Part shown: positions 17,469 to 26,975 of the stretch, one piece after another | How the letters are laid out: the number at the start of each line of letters is the position of its first letter | How positions within the stretch are numbered: the first letter of the stretch is position 1 | DNA from: DATBGZ01 sp036557785 | Lineage (GTDB): Bacteria > Actinomycetota > Actinomycetes > Mycobacteriales > Micromonosporaceae | Length of the DNA stretch: 64,000 nt | NCBI GenBank assembly: GCA_036557785.1 | Contig: DATBGZ010000055.1 | Span: 29,132 to 93,131 of the forward strand | Direction of reading: 5' to 3' | The notes under the pieces: generated by a model | What the model was told of the DNA's origin: nothing | What the model saw: only the letters and a program-made list of their open reading frames with translations | Database searches by the model: none | Position numbers and translations under genes: made by a program

Positions 17469-17691
17469 CAGCGCCCGATCTGTGCGGATTGTGCTGTCAG
17501 CCGGCGGGTCCTCCGTGTTCGCACCCACTCATCATGCCGGCGCGCTCCTGTGGCGCTGCGCACAGGTGGACAGATGTCCTTGCTAACGTTTTGGCCACGG
17601 CTGCCCAAACTCCCTGGGGTGCCTCCGTGAGGGTTGCCCGGGGGCGGCAGACTGATGGCTTCCGTAGCAAGGAAAGACCCCCGGGAGTCGA

Positions 17692-18426
17692 ATGATGCGT
17701 GTAAAGATGTTGGCCGTCCCCCTCGTGGCGTCGCTGGCGCTGCTCGCCGGTTGCACCTCCGGCACCCCGACGGCCACGCCGACCTCCACCACCAATGGTG
17801 TCGAGAGCAAGTCGGCGCAGGAGATCCTCAATGCGGCCGTCGACGCGCTCGGCCATGCCCAGTCCTTCCACCTGGTCGGCGAGACCGGGCAGGATCCGCT
17901 GAAGTTCGGGCTGGACCTCGTCTATGCCGGCGACAACCTGAAGGGCACCGTCGACTACTCGGGCGTGCCGGTCAATGTCGTCAAGGTGGGCAGCGACCTC
18001 TATGTCAACGCCGCCCAGTCGTTCTGGTCCAGCGCGCTCGCGACGTTTCTCGGGGCCGACCAGCAGGCGCTGGTGACCCAGCTCAGTGCCCAGCTCGGGG
18101 GCGCCTGGGCAAAGGCCCCGGCGGCGGCCGCGGCCTCGGTGGTCCCGATCCCGCTGAGCCTCGACCAACTCTTCGGCAGCGACGCGGTACCGGCGCCGCT
18201 GACCAAGGGTGACGTCGGCACGCTCGACGGGAAACCGGTCGTCACGTTCACCGATGGCGACGGGTCGAAGTTCAGCGTCGCGCTCGATGGCCAGCCATAC
18301 ATCGTGCAGATCGACACGACCGACGGCCCGGTCAAGCTCTCCGACTTCGACGCCCCGGTCACGATTGACGCACCGACCGGCGCCATCGACCTCATCGCGT
18401 TGCTCACCGGCGGCGGCACGGGCTGA
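17692..18426 (+). CDS. LppX/LprG-like lipoprotein (first of tandem pair)
   Basis: A lipoprotein of 244 residues with a clear signal (MMRVKMLAVPLVASLALLAGC) and lipobox LLAGC, followed by a Thr/Pro spacer. The mature part has the VKVGSDLYVNA and PTGAIDLIALL segments typical of LppX_LprAFG-like carriers of lipophilic molecules. The cargo is unknown. A GGGAG lies upstream; a second ATG at 17695 is equally possible. The next gene is a paralogue with the same layout, so the pair arose by tandem duplication. Confidence 0.85.
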   Translation: MMRVKMLAVPLVASLALLAGCTSGTPTATPTSTTNGVESKSAQEILNAAVDALGHAQSFHLVGETGQDPLKFGLDLVYAGDNLKGTVDYSGVPVNVVKVGSDLYVNAAQSFWSSALATFLGADQQALVTQLSAQLGGAWAKAPAAAAASVVPIPLSLDQLFGSDAVPAPLTKGDVGTLDGKPVVTFTDGDGSKFSVALDGQPYIVQIDTTDGPVKLSDFDAPVTIDAPTGAIDLIALLTGGGTG

Positions 18427-18578
18427 GGCGGTGACCGGTCCTCGGTTGACGGACCTTTGGCGTAGACGGCGGGGCATCGGGACGAGAACCGGTGCCCCGC
18501 TTCGTGCTGTCGCGCGGCCGGGTTGCGCCCAGGGGCGACACTGGGGCGGGCGAAGATCGGACACCCTGGGGGGAAGTC

Positions 18579-19280
18579 ATGCGGGTAAAGATATTGTTTG
18601 TTCCACTCCTCGCGTCGGTGGCCCTGCTCGTCGGGTGCACGCCTGGTGATCCGACCGTGACGCCGAGCCCGGTCAGCAACGGTGTCGAGGATCAGTCGGC
18701 CGACCAGATCCTGCAGTCCGCCGTGGCGGCGATGAAGGGCACGTCCTCCTTCCGCCAGAGCGGCATCGTGCAGGCGGGCCCGCTGAGCGTGACCGTCGAC
18801 CTCGTCTTCGCCGGCGACAACGTGCAGGGCACAGGCACCGCGTACGGAGTCCAGGCGCGGTTGGTCAAGGTCGGCCCCGACCTCTATGTCAACGCCGACG
18901 CCTCGCTCTTCTCGACGTTGCTCGGCGCGAGCCAGCAGGGCACCCTCGACAAGATCAGCAATACCTGGGTCACCGCACCCGCGGACCTGGTCGCCCCTAT
19001 CCTTCCCGTGCCGCTCTCGGTGGACGACGTGGTCTCCGACATCGGTTCCGCGACGCCGCTCACCAAGGGCGATCCTGGCACGCTCAACGGCACGCCTGTC
19101 ATCACGGTCACCGACGCCGGCGGCACGGTCTACACCGTCGCGACGGTCGGCGAGCCGTACCTGCTCAAGACGGAGAACGGGGACCACACGGTCGTGTACT
19201 CCGACTTCAACCAGTCCGTGACGATCGAGGCGCCGGCTGGGGCGATCGACCTGCTTGCTCAGCTCGGCCTGAGCAGTTGA
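18579..19280 (+). CDS. LppX/LprG-like lipoprotein (second of tandem pair)
   Basis: A 233-residue paralogue of the preceding lipoprotein: signal MRVKILFVPLLASVALLVGC, lipobox LLVGC, then the same ordered motifs (NGVEDQSADQIL, FAGDNVQGT, VKVGPDLYVNADAS, LTKGDPGTL, APAGAIDLLAQL). ATG at 18579 has a GGGGGGAA upstream; the frame is open further back but lacks the lipoprotein start there. The two copies have diverged in the middle region, which suggests different ligands (inference). Confidence 0.86.
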   Translation: MRVKILFVPLLASVALLVGCTPGDPTVTPSPVSNGVEDQSADQILQSAVAAMKGTSSFRQSGIVQAGPLSVTVDLVFAGDNVQGTGTAYGVQARLVKVGPDLYVNADASLFSTLLGASQQGTLDKISNTWVTAPADLVAPILPVPLSVDDVVSDIGSATPLTKGDPGTLNGTPVITVTDAGGTVYTVATVGEPYLLKTENGDHTVVYSDFNQSVTIEAPAGAIDLLAQLGLSS

Positions 19281-19359
19281 CCGCCCGCACATCGGTCCGT
19301 CACGTCTAGACCCGGCTGTCTTCTGCGCCACACCAGCGGGCCGGGTCGGTGACGGCTGG

Positions 19360-19365
19360 CAGGAT
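19360..19365 (+). promoter_or_regulatory. Candidate leaderless -10 element of fumC
   Basis: CAGGAT lies 6 nt before the GTG start at 19372 (A at position 2 and T at position 6 conserved), and there is no Shine-Dalgarno. Confidence 0.35.
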
Positions 19366-19371
19366 GAGAGC

Positions 19372-20787
19372 GTGACCACCACGCATCCCGGCCCGGCGTC
19401 CACGAGCGAGTACCGCGTCGAGCGGGACACCATGGGCGAGGTCCGCGTCCCGGCTGAGGCCCTGTGGCGCGCGCAGACCCAGCGGGCTGTCGAGAACTTC
19501 CCCATCTCGGGGCGGGGGCTGGAGCCGGCGCAGATCCGGGCGTTGGCCACCATCAAGGCGGCCGCCGCTACGGTCAATGCCGAGCTCGGCGTGATCAGCT
19601 CGGAGCTGGCACGCGCGATCGTCGCGGCGGCCCAGGAGGTCATCGACGGCCGGCACGACGATCAGTTCCCGATCGACACGTTCCAGACCGGCTCGGGGAC
19701 CTCGTCGAACATGAATGCCAACGAGGTGATCGCGACCCTCGCCGGCCGCAGCCTCGGCGAGGCGGTGCACCCGAACGACCACGTCAACGCCTCCCAGTCC
19801 TCCAACGACGTCTTCCCGTCCTCCATCCACCTCGCCGCGACCGAGGCGGTCTCCCGGGATCTCATCCCGGGCCTGACCCAGTTGATGTCCACATTGGACG
19901 CCAAGGCCACCGAGCTCGAGGCCGTGGTGAAGTCCGGGCGCACGCACCTCATGGACGCCACACCCGTCACGCTCGGTCAGGAGTTTCACGGTTACGCCGC
20001 GCAGGTGCGCCTCGGCATCGAGCGTCTGCACTCCACCCTGCCGCGCCTGGCCGAACTGCCGCTCGGTGGCACCGCGGTCGGCACCGGCATCAACACGCCA
20101 CCGGGGTTCGCCGCCCGGGTGATCGAGAAGCTTCGCGAGACGACCGGGCTGCCGCTGTTGGAGGCGCGCAACCACTTCGAGGCCCAGGGCGCGCGCGATG
20201 CCCTGGTCGAGGCGAGCGGACAACTACGGGTCGTCGCGGTCTCGCTGTACAAGATCGCAAATGATATCCGGTGGATGGGGTCGGGACCCCGGGCCGGACT
20301 GCGGGAACTGCACATCCCGGATCTGCAGCCCGGTTCCAGCATCATGCCGGGCAAGGTGAACCCGGTCGTCTGCGAGGCGGTGCGGCAGGTCGGCGCCCAG
20401 GTCGTCGGAAACGACGCCGCGGTGGCGTTCGCCGGGTCGCAGGGTGACTTCGAGCTCAACGTCATGCTGCCGGTGATGGCGCGCAACGTGCTGGAGTCCA
20501 TCAGGTTGCTGGCCGCCGTCAGTCGCGTCTTCGCCGACCGGTGCGTCGCCGGGCTGGCTGCGGACGAGGAGGTCTGCCGTGCTTACGCCGAGGGCTCACC
20601 GTCCATCGTCACACCGCTCAACCGCTATCTCGGCTACGACGAGGCGGCGGCGATCGCCAAGCAGGCGCTGAAGGAGGGGCGCACGATCCGCGAGGTCGTG
20701 ATCGCCCGCGGGCACGTGCAGACCGGAATGATCAGTGAGGCGCAGCTCGACGAGGCACTCGATGTGCTGCGCATGACACATCCCTGA
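19372..20787 (+). CDS. fumC: Fumarate hydratase class II
   Basis: FumC interconverts fumarate and malate in the TCA cycle as an oxygen-stable homotetramer. The 471-residue length is normal. Motifs: the substrate-binding SGTSSNMN, GRTHLMDATPVTLGQE with the active-site region, and the superfamily signature GSSIMPGKVNP. The N-terminus begins YRVERDTMGEVRVPAEALW after a short extension. The GTG start at 19372 appears leaderless. It is not in an operon with other TCA genes. Confidence 0.97.
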   Translation: MTTTHPGPASTSEYRVERDTMGEVRVPAEALWRAQTQRAVENFPISGRGLEPAQIRALATIKAAAATVNAELGVISSELARAIVAAAQEVIDGRHDDQFPIDTFQTGSGTSSNMNANEVIATLAGRSLGEAVHPNDHVNASQSSNDVFPSSIHLAATEAVSRDLIPGLTQLMSTLDAKATELEAVVKSGRTHLMDATPVTLGQEFHGYAAQVRLGIERLHSTLPRLAELPLGGTAVGTGINTPPGFAARVIEKLRETTGLPLLEARNHFEAQGARDALVEASGQLRVVAVSLYKIANDIRWMGSGPRAGLRELHIPDLQPGSSIMPGKVNPVVCEAVRQVGAQVVGNDAAVAFAGSQGDFELNVMLPVMARNVLESIRLLAAVSRVFADRCVAGLAADEEVCRAYAEGSPSIVTPLNRYLGYDEAAAIAKQALKEGRTIREVVIARGHVQTGMISEAQLDEALDVLRMTHP

Positions 20788-20824
20788 CCCCAACCGCGCC
20801 GGGCCTCCGCTGCGCCATACGGGT

Positions 20825-21331
20825 ATGAGCAGCCACGACGACGAGGACTTCGCCGCCTTCGTCCGGCCGCGACTAGCGCGGCTGCGACGGGCGGCGTACC
20901 TGCTGTGCGGTGACTGGGTCCGGGGGGATGACATCGTGCAGCGCGCCCTGACGGACGCGTTCGTGCACTGGGGTCGGGTGCGTGGCGCGGCGAACCCGGA
21001 CGCCTACCTGCACACGGTGCTGGTCCACCGGTTCATCGACGACAAGCGGGGTCGCTGGTCGGGTGTGCAGTTGGTCGACTCGATCGGGCCTGACCTCATC
21101 TCGCGCGCGTACCAGCCCGACCTCGACGAGGCCATGGACGTACGCGCGGCACTGGCCCGGCTCTCGCCCCGGCAGCGCGCGGTGCTCGTGCTGCGCTTCC
21201 TGTGCGACATGTCGGTGGAGCAGACCGCCTCCGCGTTGGGTTGCTCATCGGGAACGGTGAAGAGCCAGACCTCGGCCGCGCTCGATGCCATGAGGCGCCA
21301 GCTCACCACGACCCGAACGGAGAGGCCATGA
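20825..21331 (+). CDS. SigE-type ECF RNA polymerase sigma factor
   Basis: A 168-residue extracytoplasmic-function sigma factor. Region 2 is in RRAAYLLCGDWVRGDDIVQ through VHRFIDDKRGR, and region 4 is RLSPRQRAVLVLRFLCDMSV...CSSGTVKSQTS, a helix-turn-helix for the -35. The form matches the actinobacterial SigE70/SigE-like (ECF41-independent) group commonly annotated as the SigE family. Its stop overlaps the start of the next gene (ATGA), a membrane protein that probably acts as regulator or anti-sigma factor. Confidence 0.92.
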   Translation: MSSHDDEDFAAFVRPRLARLRRAAYLLCGDWVRGDDIVQRALTDAFVHWGRVRGAANPDAYLHTVLVHRFIDDKRGRWSGVQLVDSIGPDLISRAYQPDLDEAMDVRAALARLSPRQRAVLVLRFLCDMSVEQTASALGCSSGTVKSQTSAALDAMRRQLTTTRTERP

Positions 21332-22437
21332 CGAGGTTCGAGGACTCAGGCGTGACGGACCTGCTCTACGTCGCCTCCGACGACCCGCCGCCGAGCCGGG
21401 TGGATCTCGGGGAGGTGCTTCGGGACGGTCACCGGCGCCGGTTTCGCCGCCGGGTGCTCGCGCCCGTGGTCTGCGCCGCCGCGGTGGTGGCGCTCGCGGC
21501 GGGTGGACTCGCCTCGGCCGAGCACCTGTGGGCAGGACCGCAACCACGGCCGCCGGCGACCGGCGGGCCGACCGGGACCGCGACGCTGAACCCGGCGCCG
21601 ACCGCGTTCCCGCTCGATCGGCAGCTCTTCGCGCTCGACGACACGCTCGGGATGCCGCTCACGGGCATCACGCTCTCCGCCGGGTCGGACGCGCTGCAGT
21701 ACGGAGACGCCGTGGGCAACGGAATCTTGGTGGTGCTCTGTGCCCAGGGGCAGGATCTCGCCTGCCGGCGCGAGGGCTACGACCGGGTGGACGCGCCGCC
21801 CGTCGACGGGCGGCCGGCGAGCTACCTGTACCAGCAGACCGGCGAGGGCCCGAGGGCGGAGGCGATCGCCTTCCTGTGGGCACCCGGCGCGCAAGCCGTG
21901 CTCTTCCATGCGCCGGGTGCCGGGACCGAAGCGCAACTCGTGCAGTTGGCGCAGTCCCTGCGCACCGATGTCGGTGAGCCGGCGCGCTTCGGGCTGACGG
22001 TGAGCCCGCCGCCAGGCCTGCGGCTGGTTCAGACGAGCCCGATCCTGGTTGGGGCCGATGGCCCCGGGCTGCTCTCCGGGCTCACGTTCGACCTCGGGGA
22101 CGGCCCGTTGTCCGAGGCGCCGACCAGATCAGGGCCGAGCATCCAGGTGCGGGTGGACTACGACGACGTCCGCTGGGTGTCGGAGGGTGAGCCCATGGTG
22201 GCGAATACGACAGTGGGCGGCCGGCCGGCGTGGGTCGACGACCAGACCAACGGCTTCGCGCACAGTTACACCGTGTGGCTGCTCGACCCGGGTCAGCCCG
22301 CGGTCATGGTCTCGGTCACCGGCGACGGCGCCACCGATCGGTTCGGCGCGCAGCAGGCCAACGACCTGGCGCTGAGCGTGCAGGCCCTGGGCACCTGGGA
22401 CGACCGGACACAGTGGACGGAGAGCCCGATCCGCTGA
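21328..22437 (+). CDS. Membrane protein coupled to ECF sigma factor (putative anti-sigma)
   Basis: The 369-residue product has a cytoplasmic N-terminus of about 45 residues with a conserved VASDDPPPSRVDLGEVLRDG segment, one membrane helix (about 47-67), then a large extracytoplasmic domain. It lacks a ZAS zinc-binding motif (HxxxCxxC), so it is not a classical zinc anti-sigma factor. The start-stop overlap with the sigma gene argues for a regulatory pair. The outer domain could sense an envelope signal (inference). Confidence 0.78.
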   Translation: MTRFEDSGVTDLLYVASDDPPPSRVDLGEVLRDGHRRRFRRRVLAPVVCAAAVVALAAGGLASAEHLWAGPQPRPPATGGPTGTATLNPAPTAFPLDRQLFALDDTLGMPLTGITLSAGSDALQYGDAVGNGILVVLCAQGQDLACRREGYDRVDAPPVDGRPASYLYQQTGEGPRAEAIAFLWAPGAQAVLFHAPGAGTEAQLVQLAQSLRTDVGEPARFGLTVSPPPGLRLVQTSPILVGADGPGLLSGLTFDLGDGPLSEAPTRSGPSIQVRVDYDDVRWVSEGEPMVANTTVGGRPAWVDDQTNGFAHSYTVWLLDPGQPAVMVSVTGDGATDRFGAQQANDLALSVQALGTWDDRTQWTESPIR

Positions 22438-22455
22438 CGCTGCTCAACCCGACGA

Positions 22456-22504
22456 TCGAGGTCGGGCCCGCGCGATCGATCAGCTCGCACGGGCCCGCCC
22501 TCGA
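22456..22504. terminator. Long inverted repeat between convergent genes
   Basis: A 15-nt arm (22456-22470) pairs with 22490-22504 with one mismatch; both arms contain CGGGCCCG. It sits between the 3' ends of the sigma-associated gene and the dipeptidase gene and can serve both strands. Confidence 0.65.
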
Positions 22505-23668
22505 TCACCGGTGTGGGTCAGCGGCCGACTCGGTGTCGCGGAGCACACGGATGGCGTTGTGCCAGGTCAGTTTCGCGAGCTCGGCGTCGGACCAGCCGCG
22601 CTCCGCGAGCTCGCCGAGCAGCGCCGGATAGCCGTCCACCCCGTCAAGCCCGTCGGGAGTGGCCGCCACGCCATCGAAGTCGCCACCGAGCCCGACGTGG
22701 TCGACACCGGCCACCGCACGGATGTGGTCGATGTGGTCGGCGACATCGGCCACGCCGCACGGGGGCCGGGGGTTCGCGGCGACCCAGGCCCGCCTCGCCT
22801 CGGCGTAGCCCTCCGTGCCGCTGCCCTGCTCGGCCTCCAGCCGGCCGTACGCGGCGAGCAGTCCGTCCATCCACTCGCGACAGTCCTCGCGGAGAAACCC
22901 GGGCACGAACGTGACCATGACGATGCCGTTGCTGTCCCGTACCCGGGTCAGCACCTCGTCCGGCACGTTGCGGACGTGGTCGCAGACCGCCCGAGCGCTG
23001 GAGTGGGAGAAGAAGGCCGGCGCGGTCGTCACGTCCAGCGTGGCCTGCATGGTCGTCACCGCGACGTGCGAGAGATCGGCCATCACGCCGAGCCGGTTGC
23101 ACTCGCGCACGACGGCGCGGCCGAAGTCGTTGAGACCGCCGACGGCCGGCACGTCGGTGGCGCTGTCGGCCCACGGGGTGTTGCGGAAGTGGGTCAGCGT
23201 GAGGTACCGGGCACCGAGGGCGTGCATCATCCGCAAAGCGCCGAGGGAGGAGTCGATGCTGTGCCCACCCTCCATGCCGATGAGGCTCGCGATCCGCCCC
23301 GACTGTCGGGCCGCCTCCATCTCGTCCGCACTGGTGGCGAGCACGAGCTGGTCGGGGTAGCGCGCCGCCATCATCCGTACGGCGTCGATCTGTTCCAGTG
23401 TGGCCGTTACCGGGTTGGTGATCGTGCTCGGTACATAGGCTGACCAGAACTGGGCGCCGACCCCGCCCGCGCGCAGCCGTGGCAGGTCCGTGTGCAGGCC
23501 GATGCCGGACTGATCGGCGGCCATGTCGATCACGTCGAGGTCGTAGCCCGCCCGGACCCGCAGCTCCCAGGGCAGGTCGTTGTGTCCGTCGACGATCGGC
23601 GCCTGAGCCAGAAGGGTACGGATGCGGTCACGGTCGGGCGGGGCGAAGCCGTGGGTGGGCGGGGTCAT
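22505..23668 (-). CDS. Membrane-dipeptidase-like metallopeptidase (M19)
   Basis: A 387-residue member of the renal dipeptidase (M19) family, binuclear zinc enzymes that cleave dipeptides, including some with D-residues. Metal-site motifs are present: HND in VDGHNDLPW, the bridging Glu in GMEGGHSID, His in DLSHVAV and FSHSSARA, and the Asp in GGDFDG. No signal peptide is visible, so it is probably cytosolic. ATG at 23668 overlaps the start codon of the divergent membrane gene, which leaves no intergenic space; one of the two starts is probably further inside. Confidence 0.92.
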   Translation of the reverse strand: MTPPTHGFAPPDRDRIRTLLAQAPIVDGHNDLPWELRVRAGYDLDVIDMAADQSGIGLHTDLPRLRAGGVGAQFWSAYVPSTITNPVTATLEQIDAVRMMAARYPDQLVLATSADEMEAARQSGRIASLIGMEGGHSIDSSLGALRMMHALGARYLTLTHFRNTPWADSATDVPAVGGLNDFGRAVVRECNRLGVMADLSHVAVTTMQATLDVTTAPAFFSHSSARAVCDHVRNVPDEVLTRVRDSNGIVMVTFVPGFLREDCREWMDGLLAAYGRLEAEQGSGTEGYAEARRAWVAANPRPPCGVADVADHIDHIRAVAGVDHVGLGGDFDGVAATPDGLDGVDGYPALLGELAERGWSDAELAKLTWHNAIRVLRDTESAADPHR

Positions 23669-25040
23669 GTCACGTGACCCTAGGGCGTCACCGGTGCCGC
23701 CCTCCGGGCCGGTGCCGGGACGTGATCGTCGCCTCGCCTGGGGGTGGCTGTCCTGGGCGCGCTGGTGGCGGCGGGAGGCGCCGTTCGCCGCGATCCTGCT
23801 CCTGGCGGCGACCCTGCTCACGCTCAACGTCGGCACCCCGTTCTGGGCCCAGCACGAGTTCAATGGCGCTGTCTTCACCGGCGTGGCCGCCAACCACCTG
23901 CGGCTGGGGCTCGGGGTGACCAGGGGCCAGGACTACTTCGCGGATACCCCGTACGGCTTGTGGCCGACCCCGGCCCAGGTTCCCGACCTTATGGCGCTGT
24001 ACTTCCACGGCCAGACAACCGCGGTGCCGTACGGCCATCACCCGCCCCTGCTCGGCCTGACGGTCGCCGGCGCGATCGCGGTCTTTGGAGAGCACACCGC
24101 GGTCGTGCGTGCCGTGCCGATCGTCTACTCGCTGCTCGGCCTGGTGCTCTTCTACCTTCTCGTGGTCCGGCTCTTCGACCGTGGCATCGCCCGGGTCGCG
24201 TCGCTGCTCTACGCGACGTTCCCGCTCTTCGCGTACTTCGGTCGTAACGTGTGCCACGAGGCGCCGACGCTGTGCTACGGCCTCGCGTTGATCCTCGCCT
24301 ATGTGCGGTGGCGCCCCGGCGGTCCCCGCCGGCGATGGTGGGCGGCGCTCATGGCCGGCTCTGTCGTCGTGGGCGGGTGCTACGGATGGCCGATGTACTA
24401 CCTGGTCGGGCTGCTGATCGCCGTCGACTGGGTATCGCGGCGCCGATTCGACTCGCGACTGGCGCTCACGATCGGTCTGCCGGGGGTGGTGACGCTCGCC
24501 GGGGTGCTGGGGCAGATCACGGCCATGCCCGGCGGTGGCCTGAGCCAGCTGCTCGCCAACGGCCAGCTCCGCACCGGCGACACGGACAGCTCGGGCGCGA
24601 CCCCGATGGCGTGGTGGCACCAGTTGGTGCGCTACTACGCGGAGCAGAACTTCGGCAAGATCGCGGTGGCGCTCGTCCCGTTCGCGGTCGGCTTCCTCGT
24701 CTACCGCGCCTACCGCGAGCGGCTCAGCCAGCGCACGATGATCGTCGGCCTGTTCGGCGCATGGGGACTGGTCCACATCGTGCTGTGGCGCGACGGCGCC
24801 TGGGTGCACACGTACTGGCAGTTCTACCTGCTGCCGTTCGTCGCGATCGTGCTGGCCTGGCCCGCCGTGGCGTTGGCCCGGCGCTGCCTGACCCGGCAAT
24901 GGCTGCGAGCGGCGGCGTTCGTGGTCGCGGGCGTCGGGATCTACCTCCTGGCCCAGCCCCAGATCCTGGCCTTCTACGAGAACACTACGGTGGGCGTCGT
25001 CGGAGTCCGTACGCTCTGGCAGAGCCTCCTCTTCGGTTGA
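23667..25040 (+). CDS. GT39/ArnT-like membrane glycosyltransferase
   Basis: A polytopic membrane protein of 457 residues with about ten hydrophobic helices. The first extracytoplasmic loop (NVGTPFWAQHEFNGAVFTG, then the GVAANHLRLG segment) and the second (PYGHHPPLLGLTVAGAIAVFG) follow the layout of PMT/GT39 polyprenyl-phosphate-sugar glycosyltransferases. The acceptor is unknown. The start at ATG 23667 overlaps the divergent dipeptidase start; GTG codons further inside (about 23710) would also keep all helices. A strong terminator follows. Confidence 0.82.
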   Translation: MSRDPRASPVPPSGPVPGRDRRLAWGWLSWARWWRREAPFAAILLLAATLLTLNVGTPFWAQHEFNGAVFTGVAANHLRLGLGVTRGQDYFADTPYGLWPTPAQVPDLMALYFHGQTTAVPYGHHPPLLGLTVAGAIAVFGEHTAVVRAVPIVYSLLGLVLFYLLVVRLFDRGIARVASLLYATFPLFAYFGRNVCHEAPTLCYGLALILAYVRWRPGGPRRRWWAALMAGSVVVGGCYGWPMYYLVGLLIAVDWVSRRRFDSRLALTIGLPGVVTLAGVLGQITAMPGGGLSQLLANGQLRTGDTDSSGATPMAWWHQLVRYYAEQNFGKIAVALVPFAVGFLVYRAYRERLSQRTMIVGLFGAWGLVHIVLWRDGAWVHTYWQFYLLPFVAIVLAWPAVALARRCLTRQWLRAAAFVVAGVGIYLLAQPQILAFYENTTVGVVGVRTLWQSLLFG

Positions 25041-25070
25041 GCGGCGCTCCGGTACCGCCAAGCGACGACA

Positions 25071-25100
25071 GCGGGCGGGTCGCGACCGCGACCCGCCCGC
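25071..25100. terminator. Perfect 14-bp stem between convergent genes
   Basis: GCGGGCGGGTCGCG (25071-25084) pairs perfectly with CGCGACCCGCCCGC (25087-25100). It lies between the 3' ends of the glycosyltransferase and groEL genes, so it probably stops transcription from both sides. Confidence 0.7.
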
Positions 25101-25170
25101 CTGGAATCCACTTGCCGGCACTCACCCGCGGGATCGCTGCCTGCGCATGATCTCGCGGGACAACCGTGGA

Positions 25171-26790
25171 CTAGAAGTCCATGTCACCGCCGCCCGGCGC
25201 CGCCGGGGCCTTCTCCTTCTCCGGCCGGTCCGCCACCACGGCCTCCGTGGTGAGGAACAGCGCCGCGATCGAGGCCGCGTTCTGCAGCGCCGAACGGGTC
25301 ACCTTCGCCGGGTCGATGATGCCGGCCTTCATGAGGTCGACGTACTCGCCGGTCGACGCGTCGAGGCCGAAGCCCGGCTTGAGGCCGCGCACCTTCTCGA
25401 CCACGACGCCGCCCTCGAGGCCGGCGTTGACGGCGATCTGGCGCAGCGGAGCGTCGAGGGCGACCTTGACGATGTTCACGCCGGTCTGCTCGTCACCGGG
25501 CAGGTCCAGCTTGTCGAAGGCCGTCTTGCCAGCCTGCACCAGAGCCACGCCACCACCGGGCACGATGCCCTCCTCGACGGCCGCCTTGGCGTTGCGTACG
25601 GCGTCCTCGATGCGGTGCTTGCGCTCCTTGAGCTCGACCTCCGTGGCCGCGCCGACCTTGATGACCGCGACGCCGCCGGCGAGCTTGGCCAGCCGCTCCT
25701 GCAGCTTCTCCCGGTCGTAGTCGGAGTCGCTCTTCTCGATCTCGGCACGGATCTGGTTGACCCGGCCGTTGATCTGCTCGCTTTCGCCTGCACCGTCCAC
25801 AATCGTCGTCTCGTCCTTGGTCGTGACGATCTTGCGGGCGCGGCCGAGCATGTCGAGCCCGATGCTGTCGAGCTTGAGGCCGACCTCCTCGCTGACGACC
25901 TGGCCCCCGGTCAGGATCGCGATGTCCTGCAGCATGGCCTTGCGACGGTCGCCGAAGCCGGGAGCCTTCACGGCGACCGACTTGAAGGTGCCACGGATCT
26001 TGTTGACGATCAGCGTGGCGAGCGCCTCACCCTCGACATCCTCGGCGATGATCGCCAGCGGCTTGCCCGACTGCATGACCTTCTCGAGGATCGGCAGCAG
26101 GTCCTTCACCGAAGAGATCTTGCTGTTGACGATGAGGAGGTACGGGTCCTCGAGCACCGTCTCCATGCGGTCGGAGTCGGTGATGAAGTACGCCGAGATG
26201 TGCCCCTTGTCGAAGCGCATGCCTTCGGTGAGCTCCAGCTCGAGACCGAAGGTGTTGCTCTCCTCGACGGTGATCACGCCCTCCTTGCCGACCTTGTCCA
26301 TCGCCTCAGCGATGATCTCGCCGACCGTGGTGTCGCCCGCGGAGATGGAGGCCGTCGAGGCGATCTGCTCCTTGGTCTCCACGTCCTTGGCGATCTCGGC
26401 GAGCTGCTCGGCCACGGCGGAGACCGCGGCCTCGATGCCCCGCTTGAGGCTCATCGGGTTCGCGCCGGCCGCGACGTTGCGCAGGCCCTCGCGGACCAGC
26501 GCCTGGGCCAGGACGGTCGCCGTCGTCGTGCCGTCACCGGCGACGTCGTCGGTCTTCTTGGCGACCTCCTTGACCAGCTCGGCGCCGATCTTCTCGTACG
26601 GGTCCTCGAGCTCGATCTCCTTGGCGATGCTCACGCCGTCATTGGTGATGGTGGGGGCGCCCCACTTCTTCTCGAGGACGACATTGCGGCCCCGCGGGCC
26701 GAGCGTCACCTTGACGGCGTCGGCGAGGATGTTCATTCCCCGCTCGAGCCCCCGGCGCGCATCCTCGTCGAACGCGATAATCTTGGCCAT
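25171..26790 (-). CDS. groEL: 60 kDa chaperonin GroEL
   Basis: An ATP-dependent folding chaperonin of 539 residues, full length. Motifs include VTLGPRGRNVVLEKKWGAPTI, the ATP-binding GDGTTTATVLAQ, the catalytic Asp region and EEGIVPGGGVAL. The tail ends GGDMDF rather than being His-rich, so it is the housekeeping GroEL2 type. No groES is adjacent, as is normal for the second actinobacterial groEL locus. ATG at 26790 has AGGAGG-like purines upstream. Expression is probably repressed by HrcA: two CIRCE operators cover and follow the promoter. Confidence 0.98.
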   Translation of the reverse strand: MAKIIAFDEDARRGLERGMNILADAVKVTLGPRGRNVVLEKKWGAPTITNDGVSIAKEIELEDPYEKIGAELVKEVAKKTDDVAGDGTTTATVLAQALVREGLRNVAAGANPMSLKRGIEAAVSAVAEQLAEIAKDVETKEQIASTASISAGDTTVGEIIAEAMDKVGKEGVITVEESNTFGLELELTEGMRFDKGHISAYFITDSDRMETVLEDPYLLIVNSKISSVKDLLPILEKVMQSGKPLAIIAEDVEGEALATLIVNKIRGTFKSVAVKAPGFGDRRKAMLQDIAILTGGQVVSEEVGLKLDSIGLDMLGRARKIVTTKDETTIVDGAGESEQINGRVNQIRAEIEKSDSDYDREKLQERLAKLAGGVAVIKVGAATEVELKERKHRIEDAVRNAKAAVEEGIVPGGGVALVQAGKTAFDKLDLPGDEQTGVNIVKVALDAPLRQIAVNAGLEGGVVVEKVRGLKPGFGLDASTGEYVDLMKAGIIDPAKVTRSALQNAASIAALFLTTEAVVADRPEKEKAPAAPGGGDMDF

Positions 26791-26975
26791 TCGCCGTTGT
26801 CCTCCTGGACAGTGTTGTACGCACCTTCGAGCGCGACCGCGCGTCTGCGGTACGCCCGTCGGTCGGGCCGGATAAGCCCGCGACGACCGCTCCACCCAGC
26901 CCCCGGACTCTTGCCGAGGACCGGACGAAGCCCCACCGTCCCGACCACGCCGCCCAGGCATCGCTGCCCGTTCGG

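Noticed and set aside
20825..22437. The sigma-linked membrane protein as a zinc anti-sigma (ZAS) factor
   Set aside because: The HxxxCxxC motif is absent; only the gene pairing supports a regulatory role.
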